From: Alphaproteobacteria bacterium
GTDB lineage: Bacteria > Pseudomonadota > Alphaproteobacteria > RF32 > CAG-239
DNA length: 54,308 bases
Direction of reading: 5' to 3'
Assembly: GCA_017477035.1 (NCBI GenBank)
Contig: JAFUXW010000002.1
Location: 1-54,308, forward strand
Below the pieces are notes generated by a model, which saw only the letters and a list, made by a program, of their open reading frames with translations, had not been told where the DNA came from and made no database searches. The position numbers and the translations under genes are program-made. Shown in pieces: positions 8,140 to 16,469 of this stretch; within the stretch, counting starts at the first letter, position 1; each line of letters opens with the position of its first letter.

Positions 8140-8244
8140 AAACAAGCGCATTAGGTTGGATAACCTCTTATTTTAATCGGTGCGCTTGTTTTTTTACGCA
8201 CCAAATCAAAAATTAAATTAATTGAATATTGAAAGGTGCTTAAT
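8140..8244 (+). promoter_or_regulatory. Structured RNA leader of the capsid gene (copy 1)
   Basis: An 11-bp perfect stem joins 8140-8150 to 8181-8191; inside it AGGTT (8153-8157) pairs with AACCT (8162-8166) round a GGAT loop, and a T-run to 8195 follows. GGTGCG (8179-8184) can instead pair with CGCACC (8197-8202), which breaks the first stem. GCACC (8198-8202) can also pair with GGTGC (8235-8239), covering the ribosome site. A second copy precedes the tail-tube gene. I do not recognise it as a known class. Confidence 0.75.
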
Positions 8245-9384
8245 ATGGGTAATGTTTTAACAAAAATGATTCCAGACCTTTATCAGGCCTTGGATGTTGT
8301 ATCTCGTGAATTAGTAGGTTTTATTCCGTCGGTCGCTCGTAACTCTAGCGCTGAGCGTGCTGCTGTGAATGAAGATATTATCGTTCCGGTAAGTGTTCCG
8401 CATAGCTTGGTAGATGTTGCTCCGGCAATGGCTGTTCCTGAACCGTCTGATTTTTCTGTTGACAACACAGTTGTAAAAATCACCAATTCTAAATCTTATT
8501 CTTTCGGTTTAACCGGTGAAGAATACCGTGGTTTAGAAAACGGTGTTGGAGCTAATTCAATTCTTCAAGGTAACATTGAGCAAGGTTTGCGTACTTTATG
8601 TAATCAAATCGAAACTGATATTGCTGCCGAAGCTGCTTTAGGTGGACACGTTTACGGTACTGCTGGTACTACTCCGTTTGCTTCTAACTTAGGCGACGCT
8701 GCTGAAATCCGTAAAATTTTGGATGATGCTGGCGCTCCTGCTGGTGAACGTTCTTTAGTTATCAACAGTTCGGCTGGTGTAAACTTGCGTAAATTAACTC
8801 AGTTGACCAACGTTGACAACGCTGGTACTTCTATGACACTTCGTCAAGGTGAGTTGTTAGACCTGTTTGGATTGTCTTTGAAAGAATCTGCTGGTATTAA
8901 AGCTTTCACAAAAGGTGATGCTGCCGGTTTGACAGTTGTTGCTGCTTCTAAAGGTGCTAAAGAATTGACAGTTAAGGCTGTTACTTCCGGTGCATTGAAA
9001 GTCGGTGATATTATCACAATCGCTGGTTCTTCTACAAAATACATTGTTTCAGAAGCTCCGGCAACTTTGGCTGCTAATGCTAAATTCAAAATCAACGTTG
9101 GTTTGGATGCAAACGCTGCTGAAGGTGCAGCTGTTACAATCGTTAACAACGGTTATCGCAACGTTGCTTTCACACGTGGTGCTATTCAGCTCGTTACACG
9201 TGCTCCAGCACTTCCGGGTGGTCGTGATTCGGCAATTGATAATTACATGTTGACCGACCCACGTTCAGGCTTGAGCTTTGAAGTTCGTATTTACGAAGGT
9301 TATCGTAAAATGCGTATGGAATTGGCTTGCGCTTGGGGTGTTAAGACGATTAAACCGGAACACGTTGCTGTTCTTTTGGGTTAA
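8245..9384 (+). CDS. Major capsid protein, P22-coat-like
   Basis: 379 aa. The opening (NVLTKMIPDLYQALDVVSRELVGFIPSV), the NSSAERA motif, YSFGLTGEEYRGL, the EAALGGHVYGTAGTTPF stretch and ILDDAGAPAGERSLVIN are characteristic of the P22 gene 5 coat family (HK97 fold). The middle (about 220-295) would be the inserted beta-rich domain. It forms the icosahedral shell on the scaffold. The start at 8245 has AAAGG 8 nt upstream; a GTG at 8236 is part of the leader. Followed by a strong terminator and preceded by a folded RNA leader, in keeping with very high, separate expression. Confidence 0.93.
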   Translation: MGNVLTKMIPDLYQALDVVSRELVGFIPSVARNSSAERAAVNEDIIVPVSVPHSLVDVAPAMAVPEPSDFSVDNTVVKITNSKSYSFGLTGEEYRGLENGVGANSILQGNIEQGLRTLCNQIETDIAAEAALGGHVYGTAGTTPFASNLGDAAEIRKILDDAGAPAGERSLVINSSAGVNLRKLTQLTNVDNAGTSMTLRQGELLDLFGLSLKESAGIKAFTKGDAAGLTVVAASKGAKELTVKAVTSGALKVGDIITIAGSSTKYIVSEAPATLAANAKFKINVGLDANAAEGAAVTIVNNGYRNVAFTRGAIQLVTRAPALPGGRDSAIDNYMLTDPRSGLSFEVRIYEGYRKMRMELACAWGVKTIKPEHVAVLLG

Positions 9385-9391
9385 TAAAATC

Positions 9392-9422
9392 GGGCGGAGT
9401 TTACGCTCCGCCCAAAATTTTT
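9392..9422 (+). terminator. Intrinsic terminator after the capsid gene
   Basis: GGGCGGAG (9392-9399) pairs with CTCCGCCC (9406-9413) across a 6-nt loop, followed by AAAATTTTT. It starts 8 nt after the capsid stop. Since the downstream head and tail genes need transcription too, it is probably partial or stabilises the capsid mRNA 3' end. Confidence 0.85.
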
Positions 9423-9435
9423 AAGGAGATTTCGA

Positions 9436-9633
9436 ATGTCTGGAGTTAACACAATTAAAGTTATGTATAAACCGGGTAAATATGAAATGGTTATCAACGA
9501 AGATGATTTCGATGATAAAATTCATGAAAAAATCAATGAAAAACCGGCAGAGGTTGAAAAACCGGCAAAAGGTAAAAAAGCCGAAGCTAAAAATATTGAT
9601 GACGAAGTTAAAGCTTTGATTGGAGAAGAATAA
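9436..9633 (+). CDS. Small highly charged head protein, 65 aa
   Basis: Residues 1-25 resemble a short beta segment (TIKVMYKPGKYEMVI); the rest is Lys/Glu/Ala-rich and probably unstructured or helical (EKPAEVEKPAKGKKAEAK). Preceded by AAGGAG and overlapping the next gene by one base (TAATG). Its place between the capsid protein and the connector suggests a head-associated or accessory role. I do not recognise a family. Confidence 0.7.
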   Translation: MSGVNTIKVMYKPGKYEMVINEDDFDDKIHEKINEKPAEVEKPAKGKKAEAKNIDDEVKALIGEE

Positions 9634-10139
9634 TGTTTTATGGTAACGCAGATGATTTCTTAACCTATTTGAGCGAAAGAGGCCAAGAGGTCTCTAACGA
9701 TTGGATGGAAGAAGATATTAACGCTGCGTTACTCGTAGCGTCTGAATGGTTAGATAGTCAATATGAGGATTTATGGATTGGTTACAAAGTAACGTTCGAA
9801 CAGGAACGGTCTTGGCCTCGTCAGAATGCAACCATCGCTGTATATCCTTATCATGTATATTCAAATAGTGATATTCCTGTTCAGGTAATTCAAGCGACTT
9901 ATGAAGCGGCCAAACGTGAATTAACTAAAAAAGGTTCTTTAATGGTTGATTATCTACCAACACAATATCAAAGCGTATCTATTTATAATGCTGTAACTGT
10001 TGAATATAAAGATTCAGTATCGTCCGCAGGAGATGTACAAATTCAAATTCCGATTATTCAGAATTTAATGAGTGTCCTTATTGATCCAAATAAAGGTGCA
10101 GATGGTAACGCTTTATCAGGTCGAGCTGTGAGGGTATAA
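9633..10139 (+). CDS. Head-tail adaptor (DnaT-like / gp6-like)
   Basis: 168 aa. Begins with a four-helix pattern: FLTYLSERG, ALLVASEWLDSQYEDLWIGYK, the RSWPR motif (WPRQ near residue 60), then VIQATYEAAKREL. This matches a phage family often labelled DnaT-like and placed as the first head-tail connector that binds the portal ring. The gene order supports that role. Overlaps both neighbours by one base. Confidence 0.75.
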   Translation: MFYGNADDFLTYLSERGQEVSNDWMEEDINAALLVASEWLDSQYEDLWIGYKVTFEQERSWPRQNATIAVYPYHVYSNSDIPVQVIQATYEAAKRELTKKGSLMVDYLPTQYQSVSIYNAVTVEYKDSVSSAGDVQIQIPIIQNLMSVLIDPNKGADGNALSGRAVRV

Positions 10140-10510
10140 TGGCTTTTTATGACGATATGCAGGAACTTGCAAGTTCGATAATGAAGAATTTTAAACAAGG
10201 TTCTGTTAAACTCATACAATATAAAGAAACAAAAGGTGGTACACTCGATGAGCCTTCAGAGATGGCTGAAAATGTATATGACCTTGATGCGACTGTGAGC
10301 GGTGTGAGTTATAAATATTTGATTAATAGTTATGCTGTCGCAAGTGATTTAACAGTTACAGCAGGTGTTATAAAAGGTGTAACACCGACAATAAATGATT
10401 TTATTGAAATTGAAGGTGTGAGACATAAAATTATTCGCGATATTTCAGCAGCACCTAATGCTGCCAGTAGTAAACCAATTGTATGGCGGTTCATCTGCCG
10501 TAAGGGGTAG
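10139..10510 (+). CDS. Probable head-closure / neck protein
   Basis: 123 aa, beta-rich. The pattern of a short N-terminal helix (MQELASSIMKNF), then YLINSYAVASDLTVTAGVIKG, a central barrel-like part and a final HKIIRDISAAPNA...VWRFICRKG suits a small SPP1 gp16-like stopper. Assigned mainly by position between the adaptor and the Mu F-like protein and by size; the sequence itself is not diagnostic. Confidence 0.55.
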   Translation: MAFYDDMQELASSIMKNFKQGSVKLIQYKETKGGTLDEPSEMAENVYDLDATVSGVSYKYLINSYAVASDLTVTAGVIKGVTPTINDFIEIEGVRHKIIRDISAAPNAASSKPIVWRFICRKG

Positions 10511-10512
10511 AA

Positions 10513-11547
10513 ATGGCTACGACATTTGATAAATTTTATGCTTTACAAATCCCAGAAGTAAGGGATTTATTCATTGAAGCAATGAGAGATGTCTCTGACA
10601 ACGCTAACATTGAAGAAATGATTGAAGCTATTGAAACGAATGATATTGACCGATTAGTCCAAGCTAGTGGTTATAATGTTGTAGCGCTGAATAAAATCAT
10701 TGATAAAATTGAAGATATTTATGAACGTACCGGTAATATGATGGTGGACGGATGGCCGAGGCTACGCAATGCTTTTGGTCTTGTCACACCAGTTTTTAAC
10801 ATCCGTAATCCTACTGTTGAACAAGAATTGTCCGAGTTTTCATCACGTTTTGTTAAAGAAATAACTGATGAAATGCGTAAAAGTATTCAAGAGACTTTAA
10901 CCGATGGTATGATACGTGGTGTTAATCCACGTGAAACGGCTATTAACATTGTTGGTCGATATAACCCAATAACACATAAACGAATCGGAGGAACAATAGG
11001 ATTAGCAAGTAATCAAGTTAAATGGGTTAATAGCGCTCGTAGATATTTGCAAAATTTAGATGAGAGATATTTTACGTTAGGTTTGAGAGATAAACGATTC
11101 GATTCGATTGTTAAAAAAGCTATTGCTGAGGGTAAAAATTTAAGCAAAGAAAAAATAAGTCAATTAATAACGGCTTATGAGAGTAAAGCATTGAAGTATA
11201 GAGCTGATGCTATTGCTCGTACAGAAACCATACAAGCTATGAATAGGGCGGAGAGGGCTGCATTAGCTCAACAGATTGAAGAAGGATTAATAACTGCTGA
11301 TTTGATTACCAAATATTGGTCTAACAGCGCAGATGAACGCGTGCGGTTGTCTCATGTTGAATTAGGTCGCAGATATAATAAAGATAATCAAATAACTTTT
11401 AACGAACCTTTTGAAACAATGGACGGCTCTAAACTTTTATATCCGGGTGATACCTCTCTTGGCGCAGATCCTAGTGAAATTATACATTGTCGATGTAGAT
11501 GTATATATCGTGTTGATTTTGTAAAAGGAGTAAGAGACAATGGGTAA
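10513..11547 (+). CDS. Minor head protein, Mu gpF-like
   Basis: 344 aa. The C-terminal 120 residues carry the Mu F / SPP1 gp7 head-morphogenesis signature: RADAIARTETIQAMNRAERAA, WSNSADERVRLSHVEL, then PGDTSLGADPSEIIHCRCRC. The N-terminal two thirds is helical. These proteins bind the portal inside the head and assist DNA entry or exit. It is unusual that it lies after the connector rather than directly after the portal. Confidence 0.85.
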   Translation: MATTFDKFYALQIPEVRDLFIEAMRDVSDNANIEEMIEAIETNDIDRLVQASGYNVVALNKIIDKIEDIYERTGNMMVDGWPRLRNAFGLVTPVFNIRNPTVEQELSEFSSRFVKEITDEMRKSIQETLTDGMIRGVNPRETAINIVGRYNPITHKRIGGTIGLASNQVKWVNSARRYLQNLDERYFTLGLRDKRFDSIVKKAIAEGKNLSKEKISQLITAYESKALKYRADAIARTETIQAMNRAERAALAQQIEEGLITADLITKYWSNSADERVRLSHVELGRRYNKDNQITFNEPFETMDGSKLLYPGDTSLGADPSEIIHCRCRCIYRVDFVKGVRDNG

Positions 11548-11992
11548 ATTTGATTTTAATAAAGATTTTAATGTTAAAATGGATAAAATTATAGCTAACA
11601 CTAAGGAAAAAATGTTTGCTGTATTCAAAGATAGTTTTCAAGATGTAATTGAAGAAGCTAGTACTCCGGTAGCGTCAGGTGGTAAAATGAGAGTTGATAC
11701 AGGTTTTTTACGATCAACTGGTTCAGGTGCTCTTAATGCATTACCGAGAGGTGAATCGGAAGGTCGTAAAAGATTACCCGGAGAAATCGGTGTTTTACCA
11801 GAATATAGTAATTATGATTTCACAAACAGTTTACAATCTCTATTGTTACAAATGAAACCTGATAATACAATTTATTGGGGTTGGAGCGCAAATTATGCTA
11901 AATATAGGGAATTATACGATGGTTTTTTAATATCAGCTTGTCAAAATTGGAAAAGTTATGTTGAGAATAACACAAGGAGATTGAAGAAATGA
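11540..11992 (+). CDS. Neck protein, HK97 gp10-like
   Basis: 150 aa. Shows the HK97 gp10-family pattern: an N-terminal amphipathic helix, VDTGFLRSTGSGALNALP near residue 52, and a C-terminal WGWSANYAKYRELYDGFLISACQNW, matching the usual YA.y.e...gF...A motif. It likely fills the gap between head and tail. Overlaps the gene before by 8 bases and the one after by 4. Confidence 0.78.
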   Translation: MGKFDFNKDFNVKMDKIIANTKEKMFAVFKDSFQDVIEEASTPVASGGKMRVDTGFLRSTGSGALNALPRGESEGRKRLPGEIGVLPEYSNYDFTNSLQSLLLQMKPDNTIYWGWSANYAKYRELYDGFLISACQNWKSYVENNTRRLKK

Positions 11993-12402
11993 TTGAGTCT
12001 AAAATTATAAAATGTTTACAGGAAAGAGCTGTTAAAGTTATCAACGATAAAAATATTAAATGTCTTAATATTAATTATGATCCACCTGTGGATAAAAAAT
12101 GGTGGGAAGTAGTTTATATACCTAATAATATCGAAAATGAATTTTGGGCAGATACAGCTAAAACATACAGAGGTATTTTTAGATTGGTGTTACATTGGCC
12201 TCAAAAAAGTCAAGGTATTTATAAACCGCTTGAAGAAGCCGAGAGAGTTGCACAAGGATTTCAAAAAAACACAGTTTTATATTCAGAAGATAAAACTGTT
12301 AAAGTTACAATAACAGATACACCAAGCATTACAAGCATATTGGAAGATAGACCGCAATTAATGATAGGGTTGACAATTAAATATTCTTGTTTTAATATGT
12401 AA
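11989..12402 (+). CDS. Tail terminator protein
   Basis: 137 aa. Fits the DUF4128/lambda U-like tail terminator pattern: an N-terminal helix, INYDPPVDKKWWEVVYIPNNIE, then YRGIFRLVLHWPQKSQGIYKPLEEAERVA and a C-terminal strand pair. It caps the growing tail tube and joins it to the neck. It directly precedes the tail-tube gene, the usual order. Confidence 0.78.
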   Translation: MIESKIIKCLQERAVKVINDKNIKCLNINYDPPVDKKWWEVVYIPNNIENEFWADTAKTYRGIFRLVLHWPQKSQGIYKPLEEAERVAQGFQKNTVLYSEDKTVKVTITDTPSITSILEDRPQLMIGLTIKYSCFNM

Positions 12403-12410
12403 TTGCTTTT

Positions 12411-12499
12411 AATGAGCGCGCTAGGTTGGATAACCTAATATATTCATTAACCGGTGCGCTTGATTACGCACCATAGATAACAAAAGAAAGGTGCTTAAC
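12411..12499 (+). promoter_or_regulatory. Structured RNA leader of the tail-tube gene (copy 2)
   Basis: TGAGCGCG (12413-12420) pairs with TGCGCTTG (12455-12462); compared with copy 1 the 3' strand is unchanged and three 5' positions differ but still pair through G-U. The inner TAGGTTGGATAACCTA hairpin (12422-12437), GGTGCG/CGCACC (12453-12458 and 12467-12472) and the GGTGC at the ribosome site (12490-12494) are all conserved. There is no T-run here, so control would be at translation or RNA stability. Confidence 0.75.
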
Positions 12500-13252
12500 A
12501 TGGCTAATACAAACGCGTTTTCAAAATGGTACGTATGCGAAACTCCGCAAAACAATAACCTTACGCTTTCAGATTACGCTAGTTTAACATGGACATTAAT
12601 TTCCAAAGTTGGTAATGTTGGTGAAACTGGTAAATCTACAAACGTTTTAACTTATAACACATGGGACACTGAAGTTGCTGATAAAGCTAAAGGTATTACT
12701 GACGCTGGTTCTCCGACGATTGAAGTGGCTCGTGAACCTGATGATGCAGGACAAGAAATTCTTAGAGCTGCTGCTGCTGTTGGTAACAATAATAAATATG
12801 CTTTCAAAGAGGAAAGAGCTGATGGGCCTATTGGGGGTACCGGAACGATTTTTTACAATCGTGGTATTGTAGCTGGCCCGACACGCCCGAATGGTGGAAA
12901 TGAAGATTTCGACCTTGAAGTATTTACACTTGGTCTTGTACAAGAGGAAATCATTGTTAAACCGACTACTGGTACTGATGCTCCTGTTATGACTGCCGCT
13001 CCGGTAATCAGTGGTACTGCAGAAGTTGGTGAAACATTAACGTGCTCTACAGGAACCTTTACTGGTACAGGGAACACTTACGATTATCAATGGTTTGCAA
13101 ATGGTCTCGCTGTACAAGATGCTACAAGTAACACTGTAGAATTGACCACTGCAGATGTTGGTAAAATCTTTTCTTGCCGTGTAATGGCTACCAATGCTGG
13201 CGGAAATGCTTTCGGTTTTTCTAACACGACATCCGCTGTTGTTGCTGGATAA
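12500..13252 (+). CDS. Major tail (tube) protein with Ig-like domain
   Basis: 250 aa. The N-terminal about 155 residues form the tube fold (ASLTWTLISKVGNVGE, DAGSPTIEVAREPDDAGQEIL, YAFKEERADG). After a PTTGTDAPV linker, residues about 165-250 form an Ig-like domain (GTAEVGETLTCSTGTFTG, YQWFANGLAVQ, GKIFSCRVMATNAGG), a common decoration on siphovirus tubes that may bind cell-surface or mucus glycans. The ATG at 12500 is chosen over an in-frame GTG that is part of the conserved leader. Confidence 0.85.
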   Translation: MANTNAFSKWYVCETPQNNNLTLSDYASLTWTLISKVGNVGETGKSTNVLTYNTWDTEVADKAKGITDAGSPTIEVAREPDDAGQEILRAAAAVGNNNKYAFKEERADGPIGGTGTIFYNRGIVAGPTRPNGGNEDFDLEVFTLGLVQEEIIVKPTTGTDAPVMTAAPVISGTAEVGETLTCSTGTFTGTGNTYDYQWFANGLAVQDATSNTVELTTADVGKIFSCRVMATNAGGNAFGFSNTTSAVVAG

Positions 13253-13270
13253 TAAATTAGGAGGTTTCAA

Positions 13271-13648
13271 ATGGATATTAGCACTCTCATTCCGAATGAA
13301 CGAATTATTGAAATTAAACACCCTGCTAATGATGAAAATTTAGGCATTAGAGTTACGATTGTTTCGTTGAATGATAATAAAACTAAACAGATTCGCAGGC
13401 AGTTTATAAATAAAAGACTTGAACTTGAAAAAAAAGGTAAAAGTTTCAGAGCTGATGATATTGAAGAAAACGAAATTGATTTGTTAATTGCTTCAATGAC
13501 TGGTTGGGATTGGTATAACGCTGATTTTCACGGTGAAAAACTTGAATTTAATGAAAATAACGTTAAAAAAGTTTTTCGTGAACTTCCATGGTTTAAAGAT
13601 CAAGTATCGGAGGCTGTCAGTGACGAAAAGGCTTTTTTTCAAAGTTAA
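13271..13648 (+). CDS. Tail assembly chaperone, G-like
   Basis: 125 aa, acidic, helical; the IDLLIASMTGWDWYNADFHGEKLEFNENNVKKVF region is typical of lambda G-like and related chaperones. It binds the tape measure and recruits tube subunits. Near its 3' end the frame reads GCT TTT TTT C, a slippery heptamer (13633-13639). The -1 frame is open from 13624 into the next gene, predicting a G-T fusion as in lambda. Confidence 0.8.
   Translation: MDISTLIPNERIIEIKHPANDENLGIRVTIVSLNDNKTKQIRRQFINKRLELEKKGKSFRADDIEENEIDLLIASMTGWDWYNADFHGEKLEFNENNVKKVFRELPWFKDQVSEAVSDEKAFFQS
13633..13639 (+). other. Predicted -1 ribosomal frameshift site
   Basis: Seven T residues in the phase T TTT TTT, seven bases before the 0-frame stop (13646-13648). 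The -1 frame enters the downstream gene without a stop, and that gene lacks a good start site of its own. Confidence 0.7.
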
Positions 13649-13659
13649 AAGCTGGATTA

Positions 13660-14049
13660 GTGGAGGCCGTTAGAGTTTATGCTCGATACGACCTCCCTAA
13701 CGAAAAAGGTGAGACTAGACGTGAGAGAAATTTAAGATTCGGTTACGGTAAGTCTCCTGAATTTGAAATACCTCCGGGTGGTGAATATCTTTGGGATTTA
13801 TTTGCAAAATTATCGACAGTTATTCACAGGGTAGATTTCAACGGTTATTATTATAGTTTTCCACCTTCTGAAATATTAGCATGGTGCGAACTTGCAAATG
13901 TTGATATAACAAGTGGAGAATATGAAATTATCTCAGCGATGGATAATGTTTTTTGCAAAGAGATAAACGAAGATAGAAGTGCTGCTTATTCTCGTAAACT
14001 TGATGAACAAAAGCAGGAAATGGAAAAAAAGTCTAAACGTAGGAGATGA
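13660..14049 (+). CDS. Tail assembly chaperone, T part of the G-T fusion
   Basis: 129 aa if started at the weak GTG at 13660; more likely made only as the C-terminal part of the frameshift product, since no ribosome site is visible and the frame is open back to 13624. Contains FEIPPGGEYLWDLFAKLSTVIHRV and YYSFPPSEILAWCELANVDI, typical of the T-like chaperone, and a very basic C-terminus (EMEKKSKRRR). It would bind the tape measure during tail assembly. Confidence 0.75.
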   Translation: MEAVRVYARYDLPNEKGETRRERNLRFGYGKSPEFEIPPGGEYLWDLFAKLSTVIHRVDFNGYYYSFPPSEILAWCELANVDITSGEYEIISAMDNVFCKEINEDRSAAYSRKLDEQKQEMEKKSKRRR

Positions 14050-14051
14050 TA

Positions 14052-16133
14052 ATGGCTGACGTAGCTGAAGTTATTGTAAAAGGTAATGCTGATTTTAAAA
14101 ATGCCAATGCCAGTTTAGATGCTTTTAATAATAAAGCTAGTAAATCCGCAAAAAAAGCTGATTTACTTAACGCTTCTATCGGAAAAATGTCAGACACGAT
14201 GGAAATGTTGTCTGGTGATTTTAAAAATGTATCAAATACGTTAGCTCAAGGTTTTGATAGTTTAGGTAAAAAACTTGATACTCAAATACAACGTTTTGAT
14301 AGACTTAGTAAATCAATTAGAAATGCTAAACAACAACATAAAGAATTTAGTAAAGTTCAAAAAGAATCTGCAGCAATGGCTGATAAGATGACGGGTAATA
14401 CCACTCGTGGCGCAGCTCAAGCGAATCGGTTTAACAGCGGAAACTTTTTAGCACAATTTCAGGACATTGCTGTTACTTCAGCAATGGGCATGAATCCTAT
14501 GTTAATAGCTATGCAGCAAGGTACACAATTACAATATATTTTAGCGCAAAGTAAAGCACCGTTGAAAGATTTTATCGCAGGTTTAAAATCCGCTTTTTCT
14601 ATGACAGGTTTGTTGGCAATAGGTTTAACAGGTGTTGTCGCAGCTCTTATTCAAATGGTTGATTGGACAAAGGTAACTGAGACAGTTACCAAAGGTCTTG
14701 CGATTACTTTTAAAGCTTTAAGGATGACTAAAATAGCAAAATGGTTCGAGAATTTAATAGATTATTCTAAAGAAGCATGGGGAGCCATTAAAAATTTATT
14801 AAATGTATCTAAAGACTTTAATAATGAAATGGATGATTTATTAGATAAAAATTTTCTTCTTGAAACAGAATTGTTAAATCCTCAAGGTTTGAATGAAAAA
14901 GAATTACAAGAGTATATATATACTCAAGAAAAATATGGTAAATTATTAAAGGATTTAGATAAACAAAGAAGTTCTTTCGTAAACGATTTGTTATCAAAAA
15001 ATTTATCAGATGAAAAATATAACGAGATTTATAATGCTTATATGAAAGATTACGAAATCGAACGTCAAGATGCTTGGTTAAAAGCTCAAGATTGGGCTAC
15101 TGCTAAAATAAAAAATGATGAATTAAAAAAAGCGCTTGACGCACGTAATGAATCACAGAAAAAATCTCTTAGTTTAACAAAAAGTGAAAAAACTGAAGTA
15201 GATAAAGTTGCTCAAGCATGGGATGATCTTCAAAAATCTTCTCAAAATAAGATTGATGACCTTATTACACAACGTTCACTTATTGGTGCTGGTAGTTACG
15301 AGAAAACTTATGTAGAAACTTTAACTAATTTAAAACGTGAAGCAGAAAACGCAGGTATTGATTTATATTCCACCGCAAACGGTAAAACCATATATGATAC
15401 TTTAAATGAGAACGCTCAAGCCACCGCTGCTTTAACTGAAGAAAATGAACGATTAAACGCTTCTTATGAGTTTACTAAATCAACTGTTAAAGGATTTTTC
15501 AGTGATATGCGTCAAGGATTACGTGATGGTCAGTCAGCATGGGAAACGTTTGGAAATGCTGTTACCAATGTTTTGGATAAAATCCTTGATAAAATAATGG
15601 ATATGGGTGTAGATGCTTTATTTACAGCCGGCACAGGTTATTTTGGTAAATCAGCAATGAGCGGTTTCGGTATGTTTGGTGGCTTGGGTGCTGGTACAAA
15701 TACTACAGGTATTGGCGGTCTTAAAGTCGGTCAAAGCTCTGGTAATTTAACGTATCTTGGTAATGTCGCAGGTGCAGCCAATGGTGGTGTATTTTCTAAT
15801 GGTATTTACAGTTCACCGACATTATTTAAATTTGCCAAAGGTGGTAAATTTGGTGTAATGGGTGAAGCCGGGCCTGAAGCGGTTATGCCTTTGAAACGCG
15901 CACCGGATGGTTCTCTTGGTGTACGTGCAGATAATTCAAATGCGTCACCGGTAGTCGTCAACGTTATTAACAATTCTAATGCTCAAGCAAAAGTAGAACA
16001 ACGTCAAACTTCTCAAGGTATGGAAATTGATGTTATGATAGACCAATTGGTAGCTGAAAAAATGAGTCAACCGGGTACATCATCTAATAATGCTTTAAGA
16101 GCTTTCAATAATCAAAAACTTATAGCGAGGTAA
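14052..16133 (+). CDS. Tape measure protein
   Basis: 693 aa. Long helical protein: coiled coil in residues 1-110, the QFQDIAVTSAMGMNPMLIAMQQGTQLQ segment (about 138-165), a hydrophobic stretch near 190-215 (LLAIGLTGVVAALIQMV), more coiled coil, and a C-terminal lambda H-like region with FSDMRQGLRDGQSAWETFGNAV and KGGKFGVMGEAGPEAVMPL. It sets tail length; by the usual 0.15 nm per residue the tail would be near 100 nm. Start 14052 fits the AGGAG at 14041-14045 better than the ATG at 14046. Confidence 0.92.
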   Translation: MADVAEVIVKGNADFKNANASLDAFNNKASKSAKKADLLNASIGKMSDTMEMLSGDFKNVSNTLAQGFDSLGKKLDTQIQRFDRLSKSIRNAKQQHKEFSKVQKESAAMADKMTGNTTRGAAQANRFNSGNFLAQFQDIAVTSAMGMNPMLIAMQQGTQLQYILAQSKAPLKDFIAGLKSAFSMTGLLAIGLTGVVAALIQMVDWTKVTETVTKGLAITFKALRMTKIAKWFENLIDYSKEAWGAIKNLLNVSKDFNNEMDDLLDKNFLLETELLNPQGLNEKELQEYIYTQEKYGKLLKDLDKQRSSFVNDLLSKNLSDEKYNEIYNAYMKDYEIERQDAWLKAQDWATAKIKNDELKKALDARNESQKKSLSLTKSEKTEVDKVAQAWDDLQKSSQNKIDDLITQRSLIGAGSYEKTYVETLTNLKREAENAGIDLYSTANGKTIYDTLNENAQATAALTEENERLNASYEFTKSTVKGFFSDMRQGLRDGQSAWETFGNAVTNVLDKILDKIMDMGVDALFTAGTGYFGKSAMSGFGMFGGLGAGTNTTGIGGLKVGQSSGNLTYLGNVAGAANGGVFSNGIYSSPTLFKFAKGGKFGVMGEAGPEAVMPLKRAPDGSLGVRADNSNASPVVVNVINNSNAQAKVEQRQTSQGMEIDVMIDQLVAEKMSQPGTSSNNALRAFNNQKLIAR

Positions 16134-16136
16134 AAT

Positions 16137-16469
16137 ATGGCAACATGGCCTAGTAAATTTAAAATTTTGAGAGATAACTTTACAGAAAGTTTACCTGATA
16201 GAGTTATAAGTTCTAATATGGATGTAGGACCGGCTAAAAAACGCCGTAGAACGATTTTAACTTCATACAGGATAAATTTAACAACAATCATTGCTATGAG
16301 CGATGTAGACGAATTTAGACAGTTTTATCTTGATAATGATGTAAGTGTATTTGATTTTGTGCATCCTAGAACTAATCAAATTGTTCAAGCTCGATTCGCT
16401 TCTGTACCATCGCCAACATTAAATGAAACTTATTATACTGCATCGGTGGAATTGGAGATAATGCCATGA
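16137..16469 (+). CDS. Minor tail protein, lambda M-like
   Basis: 110 aa, beta-rich. WPSKFKILRDNFTESLPDRVISSNMDVGPAKKRRR at the start and DVDEFRQFYLDND...FDFVHPRTN fit the phage minor tail protein (M/distal tail) family. It follows the tape measure, as M does in lambda. Likely forms the distal tail ring. Confidence 0.75.
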   Translation: MATWPSKFKILRDNFTESLPDRVISSNMDVGPAKKRRRTILTSYRINLTTIIAMSDVDEFRQFYLDNDVSVFDFVHPRTNQIVQARFASVPSPTLNETYYTASVELEIMP

